Shown here: piece after piece, positions 26,391 to 34,921 of the stretch
How the letters are laid out: each line of letters starts with the position of its first letter
Position numbering within the stretch: the stretch's first letter is position 1
Source of the DNA: Haloimpatiens lingqiaonensis
GTDB lineage: Bacteria; Bacillota; Clostridia; Clostridiales; Clostridiaceae
Direction: 5' to 3' (one strand)
Assembly: GCF_044502415.1 (NCBI RefSeq)
Contig: NZ_CP172402.1
DNA length: 64,000 nucleotides
Program-made: the position numbers and the translations under genes
Notes under the pieces: generated by a model
Databases searched by the model: none
Seen by the model: only the letters and a program-made list of their open reading frames with translations
What the model was told of the DNA's origin: nothing

Positions 26391-26447
26391 GGGGACGGTT
26401 AACAACAATTAGATAAATTTAAAGGCGAAAAGTTGTTAACCGTCCCC
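26391..26447. repeat. REP inverted pair (last REP in the window)
   Basis: GGGGACGGTTAACAAC and its complement GTTGTTAACCGTCCCC flank a 25-base loop, giving a 16-bp stem. No further REP copy was found from here to the window end. Confidence 0.9.
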
Positions 26448-26546
26448 AAAAAAATTCCCCCAAAACTTTCCCCAAAAATCCCACATGCATGGAGAAGATA
26501 TAATTAAAATGAATAGAGAGATAAAGGTACAAAGGAGTGAATAATT

Positions 26547-26879
26547 ATGACTATTGCTTGGATAGCTGCAGCTATTTGTGGAATTATAAGTATATTTCTT
26601 CTTTGCGGTAAAGGAAGCTGGCTGGTTGCAGGGTATAATACTATGAGCAAAGAAGAAAAAGCTCAATATGATGAAAAAAAAGTTTGTCGCCTTACTGGAA
26701 TTTTAATGTTAATTATTACAATTCTAATAGTAATTTTGATACAAATAACTGAGTATGGAACTAGGAATAATTCCCAAAGCATAATTTCTAATGCTGCATT
26801 AGCTTTCGGTTTTATAGTGATAGTGTTATGTATTGTATTTTGTATATTTTTTGATAGACTAACTAAAATTAAACATTAA
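26547..26879 (+). CDS. DUF3784 membrane protein
   Basis: 110 residues with three hydrophobic segments (about 4-20, 50-68 and 85-104). The loop GKGSWLVAGYNTMSKEEKAQYDEKKVCR between the first and second segments is the DUF3784 signature. Function unknown. The ATG follows AAAGGAGTG. The M50-type protease follows 42 bases later and may be cotranscribed. Confidence 0.85.
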   Translation: MTIAWIAAAICGIISIFLLCGKGSWLVAGYNTMSKEEKAQYDEKKVCRLTGILMLIITILIVILIQITEYGTRNNSQSIISNAALAFGFIVIVLCIVFCIFFDRLTKIKH

Positions 26880-26921
26880 AAATAACTTAAGAACATGTAA
26901 AATATTTCAGGAGGACATGCT

Positions 26922-28058
26922 GTGGATAAAAAAGTAAAGAAAAAGAATGTTAAAGATTTATTTAAAAAAATAGGTGCTATTATACTATCTATGGGGATAG
27001 GCGCTATTATAGGTATTTTTGTGTGTAAATTAATTGAAGAAGTGGTTGGTGATTATGGTCCATTTACAATTATAATTGGTATGGCTATTTTTGTATTTGC
27101 ATTTATGTTGCAATTGATTCTACATGAAGTAGGCCATTTGATTTGTGGACTTTGGTCTGGATATGAATTTGTATCGTTCAGAATTGGAACTTTAACATTT
27201 GTAAAAGATAATGGGAAGATAGTAACTAAAAAATTTACTATTAAAGGTACAGCTGGACAGTGTATTATGATGCCGCCTAAAGATAAAAAGCATGATTGTC
27301 CATACATCCTTTATAATTTGGGTGGTATACTTATGAATGCTGTAATAACATGTTTGTGCATAGCCATTTATTTATGGTGTCCTATGCCTAAAATATTATC
27401 CATATTTTTTATTTTTACTGCTATTAGTGGAGTTTATGATTTAATATTAAATGGTATTCCTATGAAAATAAGCGGTGTTTGCAATGATGCATATAATCTG
27501 CTTTCCATTAAAAGGGACAAAATTGCAAAGTATTCATTTTATATAGCGCTTAGGGTAAATGGACTTCTTTATGAGGGAGTTCGAATAAAGGACATGCCAC
27601 TTGAATGGTTTGAACTTCCTGAGGGGGCTGATTTAGGCAATCCTATAATTAGTAGTATAGAAATTCTAAAGGGAAACTATTATTTTGATAAAAAAGAATT
27701 TCATAAGGCAAAAGAATGTTATGAAAAGCTATTAAATAATGTACCTAATCTAATTAAGTTATATGAAAATGAAATCAAATGTGAGCTTCTTTTTCTTGAA
27801 ATTATAGGCGACGCCAGGAAAGATATAATTGATAAGTTATATACTAAAGAATTAAAAAGTTATATAAGGGCAACTGATTGTTATATGTCCAGAAAACGTT
27901 TAATGTATGCCTATGCGCTTATAATAGAACAAAATACACAAAAGGCGGATAAGCTATTGAATGAGGCTTATATAGCTCAAAAAACATGTCCCGCAAAAGG
28001 CGATGCGGAAAGTGAAATGGAAATAATAGAGTTTGTAAAGGAAACGTATGCCCAGTAA
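26922..28058 (+). CDS. M50-type membrane metalloprotease with TPR-like tail
   Basis: 378 residues starting at GTG 26922, six bases after CAGGAGGA; a nearby ATG is in another frame and too close to the site. The first 200 residues are hydrophobic, with the zinc motif H-E-V-G-H near residue 68 inside a membrane segment, as in site-2 proteases. A second motif, NGIP near 184, may replace the usual NxxPxxxLDG, so the third ligand is unclear. The C-terminal 150 residues contain TPR-like helices (GNYYFDKKEFHKAKECYEKLL). It may process a membrane-bound regulator, but no substrate gene is nearby. Confidence 0.75.
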   Translation: MDKKVKKKNVKDLFKKIGAIILSMGIGAIIGIFVCKLIEEVVGDYGPFTIIIGMAIFVFAFMLQLILHEVGHLICGLWSGYEFVSFRIGTLTFVKDNGKIVTKKFTIKGTAGQCIMMPPKDKKHDCPYILYNLGGILMNAVITCLCIAIYLWCPMPKILSIFFIFTAISGVYDLILNGIPMKISGVCNDAYNLLSIKRDKIAKYSFYIALRVNGLLYEGVRIKDMPLEWFELPEGADLGNPIISSIEILKGNYYFDKKEFHKAKECYEKLLNNVPNLIKLYENEIKCELLFLEIIGDARKDIIDKLYTKELKSYIRATDCYMSRKRLMYAYALIIEQNTQKADKLLNEAYIAQKTCPAKGDAESEMEIIEFVKETYAQ

Positions 28059-28236
28059 CTAAGAAATTAAATTTAAACTATAGCACATATAAAATAGTGC
28101 CAATACGCATTTTGTAAAGTTACCACATAATATATTGAAAGGAAGTGAATTTTAGTAGCCAGTGAATATAATAAGTTGAAATATTAATTCAAAAGATTAT
28201 TGACAACTTGTAATATACTTTGGTGCTAAATAAATT

Positions 28237-28599
28237 ATGTTAGATTTAAAAATATCAGAAATTATGTCTATGCAAAAGGAACTTCAGGAAAAATATAAAG
28301 GAAAATGGGCTCCCCTTACTGCGGAAAATGGTCGTAATTCTTTACTGTGGATGATAGAAGAAATGGGAGAAGTTGTATCAATTATAAAAAAACGTGGAGA
28401 AAATGATATCATGAATGATCACATAGTGAGAGAAGCATTTGTGGAAGAAATGGTTGATGTGATGATGTATTATAGTGATGCATTGATGTGTTATGGAATT
28501 ACTCCAGAGGAATTATCGAAGGCTTTTGTAAAAAAACACTCTAAAAATATGGCCAGAGATTTTATCCATGAGCATGAGGAATATTTACATAATAAATAA
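28237..28599 (+). CDS. MazG-like nucleotide pyrophosphohydrolase
   Basis: 120 residues of the all-alpha NTP pyrophosphatase fold. The metal-binding motifs are visible as EEMGEV near 47-52 and EEMVDVMMYY near 70-79. Such small proteins hydrolyse non-canonical or excess nucleotides and act as dimers or tetramers. The ribosome site is weak. The next 400 bases contain only gene fragments. Confidence 0.8.
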   Translation: MLDLKISEIMSMQKELQEKYKGKWAPLTAENGRNSLLWMIEEMGEVVSIIKKRGENDIMNDHIVREAFVEEMVDVMMYYSDALMCYGITPEELSKAFVKKHSKNMARDFIHEHEEYLHNK

Positions 28600-28630
28600 C
28601 TTCTTTAGTAATATTAAATTAAATAATTTT

Positions 28631-28810
28631 GTGTTGAATTTTTATATAGATAATCTTGCTGATGAATATAAAAGAATTAAAGAACTTAATATAGGAAAAG
28701 TTACTGAAATTATGTATGTAAATATTGCATCACCTTATTATCATTTTTTACTAGAAGATCCAGACGAAAACATAATTGAAATAACAGGAAATTATAATGG
28801 AATTATATAG
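28631..28810 (+). pseudogene. C-terminal remnant of a VOC (glyoxalase) protein
   Basis: The frame VLNFYIDNLADEYKRIKEL followed by YHFLLEDPDENIIEIT matches the second half of vicinal-oxygen-chelate domain proteins, including the usual DPD-N-IE end. The first half and start codon are missing. Confidence 0.7.
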
Positions 28811-28996
28811 ATAGTAAATACGGTTTTTACAAATGAAAAATATAGAAATAAGGGTTATGGGAAATTTGTAACAATTGGAGCATTGAAATGGTGTTATGAA
28901 AATGATATTATGCCAATTTATTGGGTAGATACAAAAAATACGTATTCAGTTGCTTTAGCAAAGAGTTTAGGTTTTAAGGTGAAATCTGAAGAATAG
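28811..28996 (+). pseudogene. C-terminal remnant of a GNAT acetyltransferase
   Basis: Immediately after the VOC remnant a frame reads YRNKGYGKFVTIGALKWCYE and later SVALAKSLGF, the acetyl-CoA loop and final helix of an FR47-like GNAT protein. There is no start codon or N-terminal half. Confidence 0.72.
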
Positions 28997-29089
28997 TGGT
29001 AGGAACGTATTTCAATGAATAATTTTAATTTGATAATAGTAAAAAATCCTTTATAAGAGGAGATTCCATATTGCGAGGAGTGGCGTGAA

Positions 29090-29371
29090 ATGAAATTTAA
29101 TAAGTTAGATTTAATGTTATATATAAAAAATGGCAATTTAAATTGGATATTATATTTAATAGCTTCATTAGTCATCTTAATTCCAATAGCTATAGTTTTT
29201 ATTACTGGCAATCCCTTTAGTTCATCTTTTAGTAAAATATCCATAGGCATAGCATTTATTTTTGTCATATTAGGAAAATTCTTTGCACTACTTAAAAAGG
29301 AAAAAGGCGATAAAAGTATTCCTATAGATATTGGAATTATCATTGGTCTTTTAATTGCATTTATCCGATGA
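29090..29371 (+). CDS. Small membrane protein, 3' end overwritten by repeat
   Basis: 93 residues with two or three hydrophobic segments (about 19-39, 50-64 and 78-92). The ATG follows GAGGAGTGGCGTGAA. The last codons and stop (TTT-ATC-CGA-TGA) are part of the double-hairpin element that starts at 29360, so the original C-terminus may have been longer. No family recognised. Confidence 0.6.
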   Translation: MKFNKLDLMLYIKNGNLNWILYLIASLVILIPIAIVFITGNPFSSSFSKISIGIAFIFVILGKFFALLKKEKGDKSIPIDIGIIIGLLIAFIR

Positions 29372-29494
29372 CTACCTGCCGTAACACTCCCACTTCTAAC
29401 AAAGTGGGAGATAACGGCAGTTACGTCCCTGGATAACGATCTCTAACCTTTAGATGGAGTAAAAACTCCATCTGAAGCTAAGAGCTCTGTTTAT
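29360..29494 (-). repeat. Double-hairpin element, copy 5, reverse
   Basis: Complete unit read on the minus strand. It overlaps the stop codon of the preceding gene at one end and touches a transposase relic at the other. Confidence 0.9.
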
Positions 29495-29640
29495 TATAGA
29501 AGATGGTTGGGGTAACCTACTTTTCGTGAAAACTTAAAATAAAAATGCAATTGAAATTATTTATTAAAGTTATTAATGTTTTATGGGGTAAGTGAAAGTA
29601 TAACTATTTTTGCAACCTATCGGTCTGCGGCCTGACCAGC
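29493..29640 (+). mobile_element. Relic: last 14 codons and end of the IS4-like element
   Basis: The frame IIEDGWGNLLFVKT followed by a stop matches the transposase end IIENGWHNPLFVKT. The next 100 bases match the element's 3' end, including GGTCTGCGG and the final AGCCCTTT. All upstream sequence is replaced by the double-hairpin element. Confidence 0.8.
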
Positions 29641-30170
29641 CCTTTCTTTTTTCTAACTTAAAGATTTTCTGAATAAAATGAAAAAAATCCACATTATTTG
29701 ATATTTGATATTTGATATCTGATATTTATATATTTAGCCTGACTACTGCCAAGAAAAAATTATCCTTAACTCTTACTTCTTATTTTTTACTTCTTACCTT
29801 TTCTCCCCTACAAATAAGATTTATACAAGCAATTGCCTTACGGCAAAATGAATCGAATTTTAATTACTATTATATTTTGTGTGAGATAAAAACAGCCATA
29901 TAAGCTAATGATATTAAAAGTGTCATTGGCTTATGTTATAATGGGTTAAAGGATAAAATAGATATATAAGTATAATTAATAATGAATAATGAATAATTAA
30001 GGATAAGACTCCTTTGGGAGTTTTTGATAAAATATAAATTCAAGAAATTCTTTAGGAATTTCAACCTTACCTCTTACTTGTTACCTCTTACTTCTTACTT
30101 AGTACTTGCTACTTCTTACTTATTATCTCAATTATTCATTATAAAAATTATAGGTGGTGAAAATTCATTT
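29641..30170. other. Repeat mosaic upstream of the ATPase gene
   Basis: Contains a GATATTT array (29697-29737), pyrimidine-rich CTTACTTCTTAC runs, the phrase CCTTACGGCAAAATGAATCG (also inverted near 60525-60545), and two terminator-like hairpins (ACTCCTTTGGGAGTTTTT at about 30008-30026). Frames through here are repeat-derived. Confidence 0.6.
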
Positions 30171-31733
30171 ATGAAGAAAAGATTTAATACTACAGGAGTG
30201 TGCGTTAGTAGAAAACATTATATGGTTGATATAAGCAGTAAGCTTAAGGAAATAGAAAAGCTAATAGAAAATGAATTTTACTTTACTATAAATAGACCAA
30301 GACAGTATGGTAAAACCACTACTTTAAATGCAATAGCTAACTATTTAAGAGAAAAATATTTAGTTATAGATATTAGCTTTGAAGGTATTGGAGATTCTGT
30401 TTTTGAAGAAGAAAAGATTTTTTGTAATAAATTCTTAAAGTTAATGATTAATTCTTTGAGGTTTAGTGATAAAAAAGAGAGTGATAAATTATTTAATATA
30501 ACAGAGGAAATTAATGATATTGCAGAACTGTCAGAAGTGATAACGAGTTTTGTAGGAAATGCAGAAAAAGACGTTATTTTAATCATAGATGAAGTGGATA
30601 AAAGTTCAAACAATCAATTGTTTTTAAGTTTTATAGGAATGCTTAGAAACAAATATTTATCAAGAGAAATGGGAAAGGACTATACCTTTAAATCTGTTAT
30701 ACTAGCTGGAGTGTACGATGTAAAAACTTTAAAACTAAAATTAAGGCCAGAGCAGGAGACGAAATACAATTCTCCTTGGAACATAGCAGCAGATTTTAAT
30801 GTGGATATGAGCTTTTCACCAGCTGAAATTAGCACAATGCTAAAGGAATATTGTGATGAAAATAATATTTCTATGGATATAAAAGAACTTAGTGAAGAAA
30901 TATACTTTTTTACAGAAGGCTATCCATTTTTAGTCAGTAGGATATGTCAGATTATTGACGAGAGAATTTATGAATTAGATAAGAAACCTTGGAGTATATG
31001 GGATGTTCAAAAATCAGTTAAAATGATCAATGAAGAAGTTAATACTTTATTTGAGAGCATAGTTAAGAATTTAGAAAATAACAATGAACTTTATGAGTTA
31101 ACAAGGCGAATCTTAATAGATGGCGAACAAATTGTCTTTAATCCATTAGATCCTATAATAAGTATAGGGGTAACTTACGGTATATTTAAAAAAGGTAAAG
31201 ATGGATTAGAAATAAGTAATAAAATATTTGAAGAGATAATTTATAATTATATGATATCTAAAATAAGAACCTGTACTAAGAATATGAGTTTATATAACAT
31301 TAAAAACAATTTTATAGAACCAAATGGAGGACTTAATGTAGAAAAAATTCTTCAAAGATTTATGCAATTTATGAAGGAACAATATTCCTCTAAGGATCAA
31401 GAATTTATAGAGCACCACGGAAGGCTACTATTTTTAGCATTTATTAAGCCAATAATAAATGGAGTTGGATTTGATTTTAAGGAAGTTCAAATTTCAGAAG
31501 AAAAGAGATTAGATGTGGTTATAACCTATAATAATTTTAAATATATCATAGAAATGAAGATATGGAGAGGGCAGAAATATCATGAAGATGGATTAAATCA
31601 GCTTTGTGATTACTTAGATATTAACTCTTTGGATAAGGGATACCTGGTTATATTTAACTTTAATAAAAATAAAGAGTTTAAAGAAGATAGAATAAAGGTG
31701 CAAGGGAAAGATATATTTACGGTTTATGTTTAG
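30171..31733 (+). CDS. AAA-family ATPase fused to a PD-(D/E)XK nuclease-like domain
   Basis: 520 residues from the ATG at 30171, with TAGGTGGTGAAA upstream. The longer frame to 30024 consists of repeats. The Walker A is RPRQYGKTT with K48, the Walker B LIIDEVD with D140-E141. A winged-helix-like middle (about 320-400) is followed by a C-terminal nuclease fold with D448 in RLDVVI and E461-M-K463. The order matches the widespread AAA-ATPase_like plus PD-(D/E)XK_9 proteins, whose role is unknown though nucleic-acid processing or defence is suspected. A Uma2-family nuclease gene follows after 38 bases. Confidence 0.8.
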   Translation: MKKRFNTTGVCVSRKHYMVDISSKLKEIEKLIENEFYFTINRPRQYGKTTTLNAIANYLREKYLVIDISFEGIGDSVFEEEKIFCNKFLKLMINSLRFSDKKESDKLFNITEEINDIAELSEVITSFVGNAEKDVILIIDEVDKSSNNQLFLSFIGMLRNKYLSREMGKDYTFKSVILAGVYDVKTLKLKLRPEQETKYNSPWNIAADFNVDMSFSPAEISTMLKEYCDENNISMDIKELSEEIYFFTEGYPFLVSRICQIIDERIYELDKKPWSIWDVQKSVKMINEEVNTLFESIVKNLENNNELYELTRRILIDGEQIVFNPLDPIISIGVTYGIFKKGKDGLEISNKIFEEIIYNYMISKIRTCTKNMSLYNIKNNFIEPNGGLNVEKILQRFMQFMKEQYSSKDQEFIEHHGRLLFLAFIKPIINGVGFDFKEVQISEEKRLDVVITYNNFKYIIEMKIWRGQKYHEDGLNQLCDYLDINSLDKGYLVIFNFNKNKEFKEDRIKVQGKDIFTVYV

Positions 31734-31771
31734 AAATAGTTAAAGGCATTAAAATAAGGGAGTGGTGAGGT

Positions 31772-32323
31772 ATGTACGCTAAGAATATACACTACACAGA
31801 AGATGAGTTTGAAAATATTCAGGCTAATTATAATGGTAAGGCTGAATATAGTAACGGATATATTATATTATCATCTAATACTTCTATTCAACATAATAAA
31901 ATAATATCAAGATTAAATTTTAAATTAATGACGTTCCTTGATAAAAGTAAATGCGATGTATATACGGAATCTATTGAAGTGATTTTTAGAAATAATGAAG
32001 AAGTGTATAAGTATAAACCAGATGTATTTGTAATGTGTGAAAAATCTACTAGGCAAGGTGAAAGTTTCACATCAGCGCCAAAGATTGTATTTGAAGTTAT
32101 TTCAAAAAGTACCGCAACTCATGACTATATAACAAAGTTAGATGTTTATCAAAGATTTGGTGTTCTTGAATATAATATAGTTGAACAAGAAGGGTATATA
32201 GTACAATATTCATTAATAGATAATCAGTATAAAATAACAAATGTTTTTAAGAATAATGATAACTATATAAGCACGGTTTTTCCAGATATGTCTATAAACC
32301 TAGAAGATATATTTAAGTTTTAG
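31772..32323 (+). CDS. Uma2-family endonuclease-like protein (DUF820)
   Basis: 183 residues. The PD-(D/E)XK core is visible: D84 in YKPDVFV, E108 in KIVFEVISKST, and the following lysine-bearing helix THDYITKLDVYQRFGV, which is typical of Uma2 proteins. It is close behind the ATPase/nuclease gene, so a shared transcript is plausible. Uma2 proteins are abundant in cyanobacteria and some Firmicutes and are of unclear function. The ATG is preceded by GGGAGTGGTGAGGT. Confidence 0.85.
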   Translation: MYAKNIHYTEDEFENIQANYNGKAEYSNGYIILSSNTSIQHNKIISRLNFKLMTFLDKSKCDVYTESIEVIFRNNEEVYKYKPDVFVMCEKSTRQGESFTSAPKIVFEVISKSTATHDYITKLDVYQRFGVLEYNIVEQEGYIVQYSLIDNQYKITNVFKNNDNYISTVFPDMSINLEDIFKF

Positions 32324-32430
32324 CATTACCTTAGGTGATTATAGAAGATTATTTTGCAAATGCCTAATTTACTAAGCTGATCTAGTTGCTTAGGCAACTG
32401 GCATCACTATAATATATATAATAAAAAATT

Positions 32431-32469
32431 AGTAGCTAACCAATTCGACCTGGGGCTACTATTTTTTTT
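32431..32469 (+). terminator. Rho-independent terminator
   Basis: AGTAGC and GCTACT stem around a loop, followed by ATTTTTTTT. It closes the ATPase-Uma2 transcript. Confidence 0.75.
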
Positions 32470-32613
32470 GACATTTTATCAATAAGTAACACTATAAATG
32501 TTAATAGTGCTAATAAAAATAATCCTGCCTGAAATAGTAACATTAAAGTATCGTTATTGATATATTATGGTACAAATGTTATAATTATGAAATTATTTAT
32601 GGGAGAGTAATTT

Positions 32614-32985
32614 ATGAAACAAAAAACAAAAAATAGGCTTATAAAGATAGGTATCATTATGGTCATTTTGGTTGGTGGAGTAGCTTATGCTATTAATTGG
32701 GCATTTTTTGATATTCAAAGAATTAGAGGTCAAGAATATCTTAGTGAATCAACTTCACCTAATGGAACATATAGTGTAATCGCTTATTTGAATAATGGTG
32801 GAGCCACAACAGGTTTTGCAGTTTTAGGTACACTAAAGAATAATAAAACCGGGAAAACGAAAAATATTTATTGGCAGTACCACTGTGAAAAAGCTCATAT
32901 GGAATGGATAAATGATGAGACAATAAAAATAAATGGTGTAGAATTAAAAGTTAAAAATGAAATTTATGACTATAGAAGAGAATAA
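32614..32985 (+). CDS. DUF5412 family protein
   Basis: 123 residues with one N-terminal membrane segment (about 10-31) and a small extracellular domain. The phrases WAFFDIQRIRGQEYLSE, SPNGTYSV and GGATTGFAV are characteristic of DUF5412 proteins. Function unknown. The ATG follows GGGAGAG. It may be a single-gene unit with a promoter in the AT-rich 140 bases after the terminator. Confidence 0.8.
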   Translation: MKQKTKNRLIKIGIIMVILVGGVAYAINWAFFDIQRIRGQEYLSESTSPNGTYSVIAYLNNGGATTGFAVLGTLKNNKTGKTKNIYWQYHCEKAHMEWINDETIKINGVELKVKNEIYDYRRE

Positions 32986-33104
32986 ATTATAAGCAGTTAA
33001 GGCATAAAAATCATACCAGTTACAAGCAAAAACTAACCACTTACTGTTGTTATATTTACAAAGGGAAAAATAGTTAATATAATAAAAATATGGAGAGTGG
33101 AAAT

Positions 33105-33560
33105 ATGAAAATACAAATCGAGGTAGATAATAAAATTGAAGAAAACGAAGTTATTATTAGATGTAGTGAATTAAGTGAAGATGTTAAAAATATTCAAATT
33201 ATGCTTGACCATATGCTATCATATAAAAAACGCATAACTTTTTACAAAGGTGATACTGAGTATTATATTTCCTTAGAAGAAATTTTATTTTTTGAAACTG
33301 AAAAAAATGGGATTTGCGCACATACCATTGATAATATATATAATGTGAAATATAAGCTTTATGAGCTTGAAGAACTTTTACCGGGATATTTTATGAGAGT
33401 TTCAAAATCAACTATTCTAAATACAAATCATATTTACTCCATAACACGTAGCATATCATCATCAAGTAAAGTTGAATTTCAAAATACTCATAAACAAGTA
33501 TATGTTTCAAGATATTATTATAAACCATTAAAAATTAAATTATTAGAAAAGAGGAAATGA
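33105..33560 (+). CDS. LytTR-family transcription regulator
   Basis: 151 residues from the ATG at 33105, after GGAGAG. A short N-terminal part (about 1-50) precedes the LytTR DNA-binding domain, visible in EEILFFETEKNG near 71 and FMRVSKSTILNTNHI near 108. There is no receiver domain, so it is not a classical response regulator. It ends one base before the start of the LiaF-like membrane gene; this pair is common in Firmicutes, where the regulator usually controls its own operon. Confidence 0.88.
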   Translation: MKIQIEVDNKIEENEVIIRCSELSEDVKNIQIMLDHMLSYKKRITFYKGDTEYYISLEEILFFETEKNGICAHTIDNIYNVKYKLYELEELLPGYFMRVSKSTILNTNHIYSITRSISSSSKVEFQNTHKQVYVSRYYYKPLKIKLLEKRK

Positions 33561-33561
33561 T

Positions 33562-34260
33562 ATGAAAAAAGATAGGATTTTTTGGGGATTTATACTTATA
33601 TTGGGGGGGATTTTCTTAATTATAAATAAGCTTGGGTACTTTCCTGATGTAAATGCATTTAGCTTATTGTTAACAGTTTTTTTAGTGGTAGTTATTGTGA
33701 AAAGTTTATTTACTCTTAATTTTTCAGGTATTTTATTCCCTATTGCATTTATTTGTATAATATATGATAAACAATTAGGGATAACAAAGATTACACCTTG
33801 GACTGTATTACTTGCAGCAGCACTTGGTAGTATTGGTCTTTCTATGATTTTTCATAAACATACCAAAATGGTTAATTTCAAATGCGATTGTGAAGAGGGT
33901 AAGTTTGAGAAAATTGATATAGAAGATGAAAGCTATGTTAGATTTAATAATTCGTTTAGTGGTACTATAAAATATATAAATACAGATAAGTTTGAGCAAG
34001 CGGATTTTAAGTGTTCTTTTGGGGCGATGAAGGTGTATTTTGATAACGCAGTCATGAGTAATAATAATGCTATAGTTAGGATTAATGCTTCTTTTTCAGG
34101 CGTAGAACTATATATACCTAAAAGTTGGAAAATTGAAAATAAAGCAGATGTATTTTTAGCTTCCATTGAAGAAAAGAATAAAAGAGATGAAATAACAACA
34201 AATACTTTAACATTGGTTGGTAATGTTAATTTTTCAGGAGTAGAGATAATTTACATCTAA
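33562..34260 (+). CDS. LiaF-like membrane protein
   Basis: 232 residues. Four hydrophobic segments fill 8-105, starting with the LiaI/LiaF-type opening FWGFILILGGIFLIINKLGYFP. A soluble beta-rich C-terminal domain carries SFSGTIKYI, ASFSGVELYIPKSW and NFSGVEIIYI, the repeated strand pattern of LiaF (DUF2154). LiaF senses or represses envelope-stress signalling in Bacillus; here it probably works with the adjacent LytTR regulator. A double-hairpin element begins two bases after its stop codon. Confidence 0.85.
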   Translation: MKKDRIFWGFILILGGIFLIINKLGYFPDVNAFSLLLTVFLVVVIVKSLFTLNFSGILFPIAFICIIYDKQLGITKITPWTVLLAAALGSIGLSMIFHKHTKMVNFKCDCEEGKFEKIDIEDESYVRFNNSFSGTIKYINTDKFEQADFKCSFGAMKVYFDNAVMSNNNAIVRINASFSGVELYIPKSWKIENKADVFLASIEEKNKRDEITTNTLTLVGNVNFSGVEIIYI

Positions 34261-34262
34261 TT

Positions 34263-34397
34263 ATAAACAGAGCTCTTAGCTTCAGATGGAGTTTTTACTC
34301 CAACTGAAGGTTAGAGATCGTTATCCAGGGACGTAGCTGCCGTTATCTCCCACTTTGTTAGAAGTGGGAGTGTTACGGCAGGTAGTCATCGGATAAA
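34263..34397 (+). repeat. Double-hairpin element, copy 6
   Basis: Complete consensus unit with a perfect second stem (CTCCCACTT/AAGTGGGAG). It directly follows the LiaF-like gene and could form the 3' end of its transcript. Confidence 0.92.
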
Positions 34398-34471
34398 TTA
34401 TGAAGATGGAAGATTAGATTTTGAAACAGATATAGAGGCATTAGTAAATTGAGCAATGCTATATAATTTCA

Positions 34472-34822
34472 GTGAAAGAAATGTGGGGAGATTATTTAAC
34501 ATCTATAGGCGAGAATATCACTACTACTAATAAAAATTACACTTCATGGTATTTTTGCAATGATGAAAAAAGTGCTAATAATTTAGCTGAATTAGTTAGT
34601 AAGGGAATAAAAAGAGGAACCTCTTCACTTTATTGTCTTTATGAGTTAGAAAATTTAGTTTCAAAAGAGAAAAATAAGGATATATTTCTATATGTATTTG
34701 TTAAAAATAAGGGAGCTGTTAATTTGTATCTTAGAAATGGATATAAAATTGTAGAGAATATCCATGATAGTAGATATATAATGAAAAAGTCTACAGTATT
34801 TAAAGTATATAAGGGTATATAA
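34472..34822 (+). pseudogene. Chimeric remnant: ASCH-domain start joined to GNAT tail
   Basis: The first 60 residues (MWGDYLTSIGE, NYTSWYFCND, ELVSKGIKRGTSSLYCLYE) match the start of ASCH-domain proteins, which normally continue for another 80 residues. At about residue 63 the sequence switches to VKNKGAVNLYLRNGYKIVEN, a GNAT C-terminus. This looks like a deletion joining two genes in frame. The ORF starts at GTG 34472; the natural start may be ATG 34481. Whether it is expressed is unknown. Confidence 0.65.
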
Positions 34823-34921
34823 TATAGAATTTTGCTTACTGGAGGAATTGTAGTAGATGAAGATGAAATAACACTAATGGGTGATGTATAATATAATAAA
34901 AAGCATAGGAGAGGGATGCAG

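Noticed and set aside
29712..29903. 63-codon ORF before the ATPase gene
   Set aside because: It is built entirely from dispersed repeats found elsewhere in other orientations and has no ribosome site.
30024..30170. N-terminal extension of the ATPase
   Set aside because: It encodes repeat-derived LTSYLLPLTSYL phrases; a better start with a ribosome site is at 30171.
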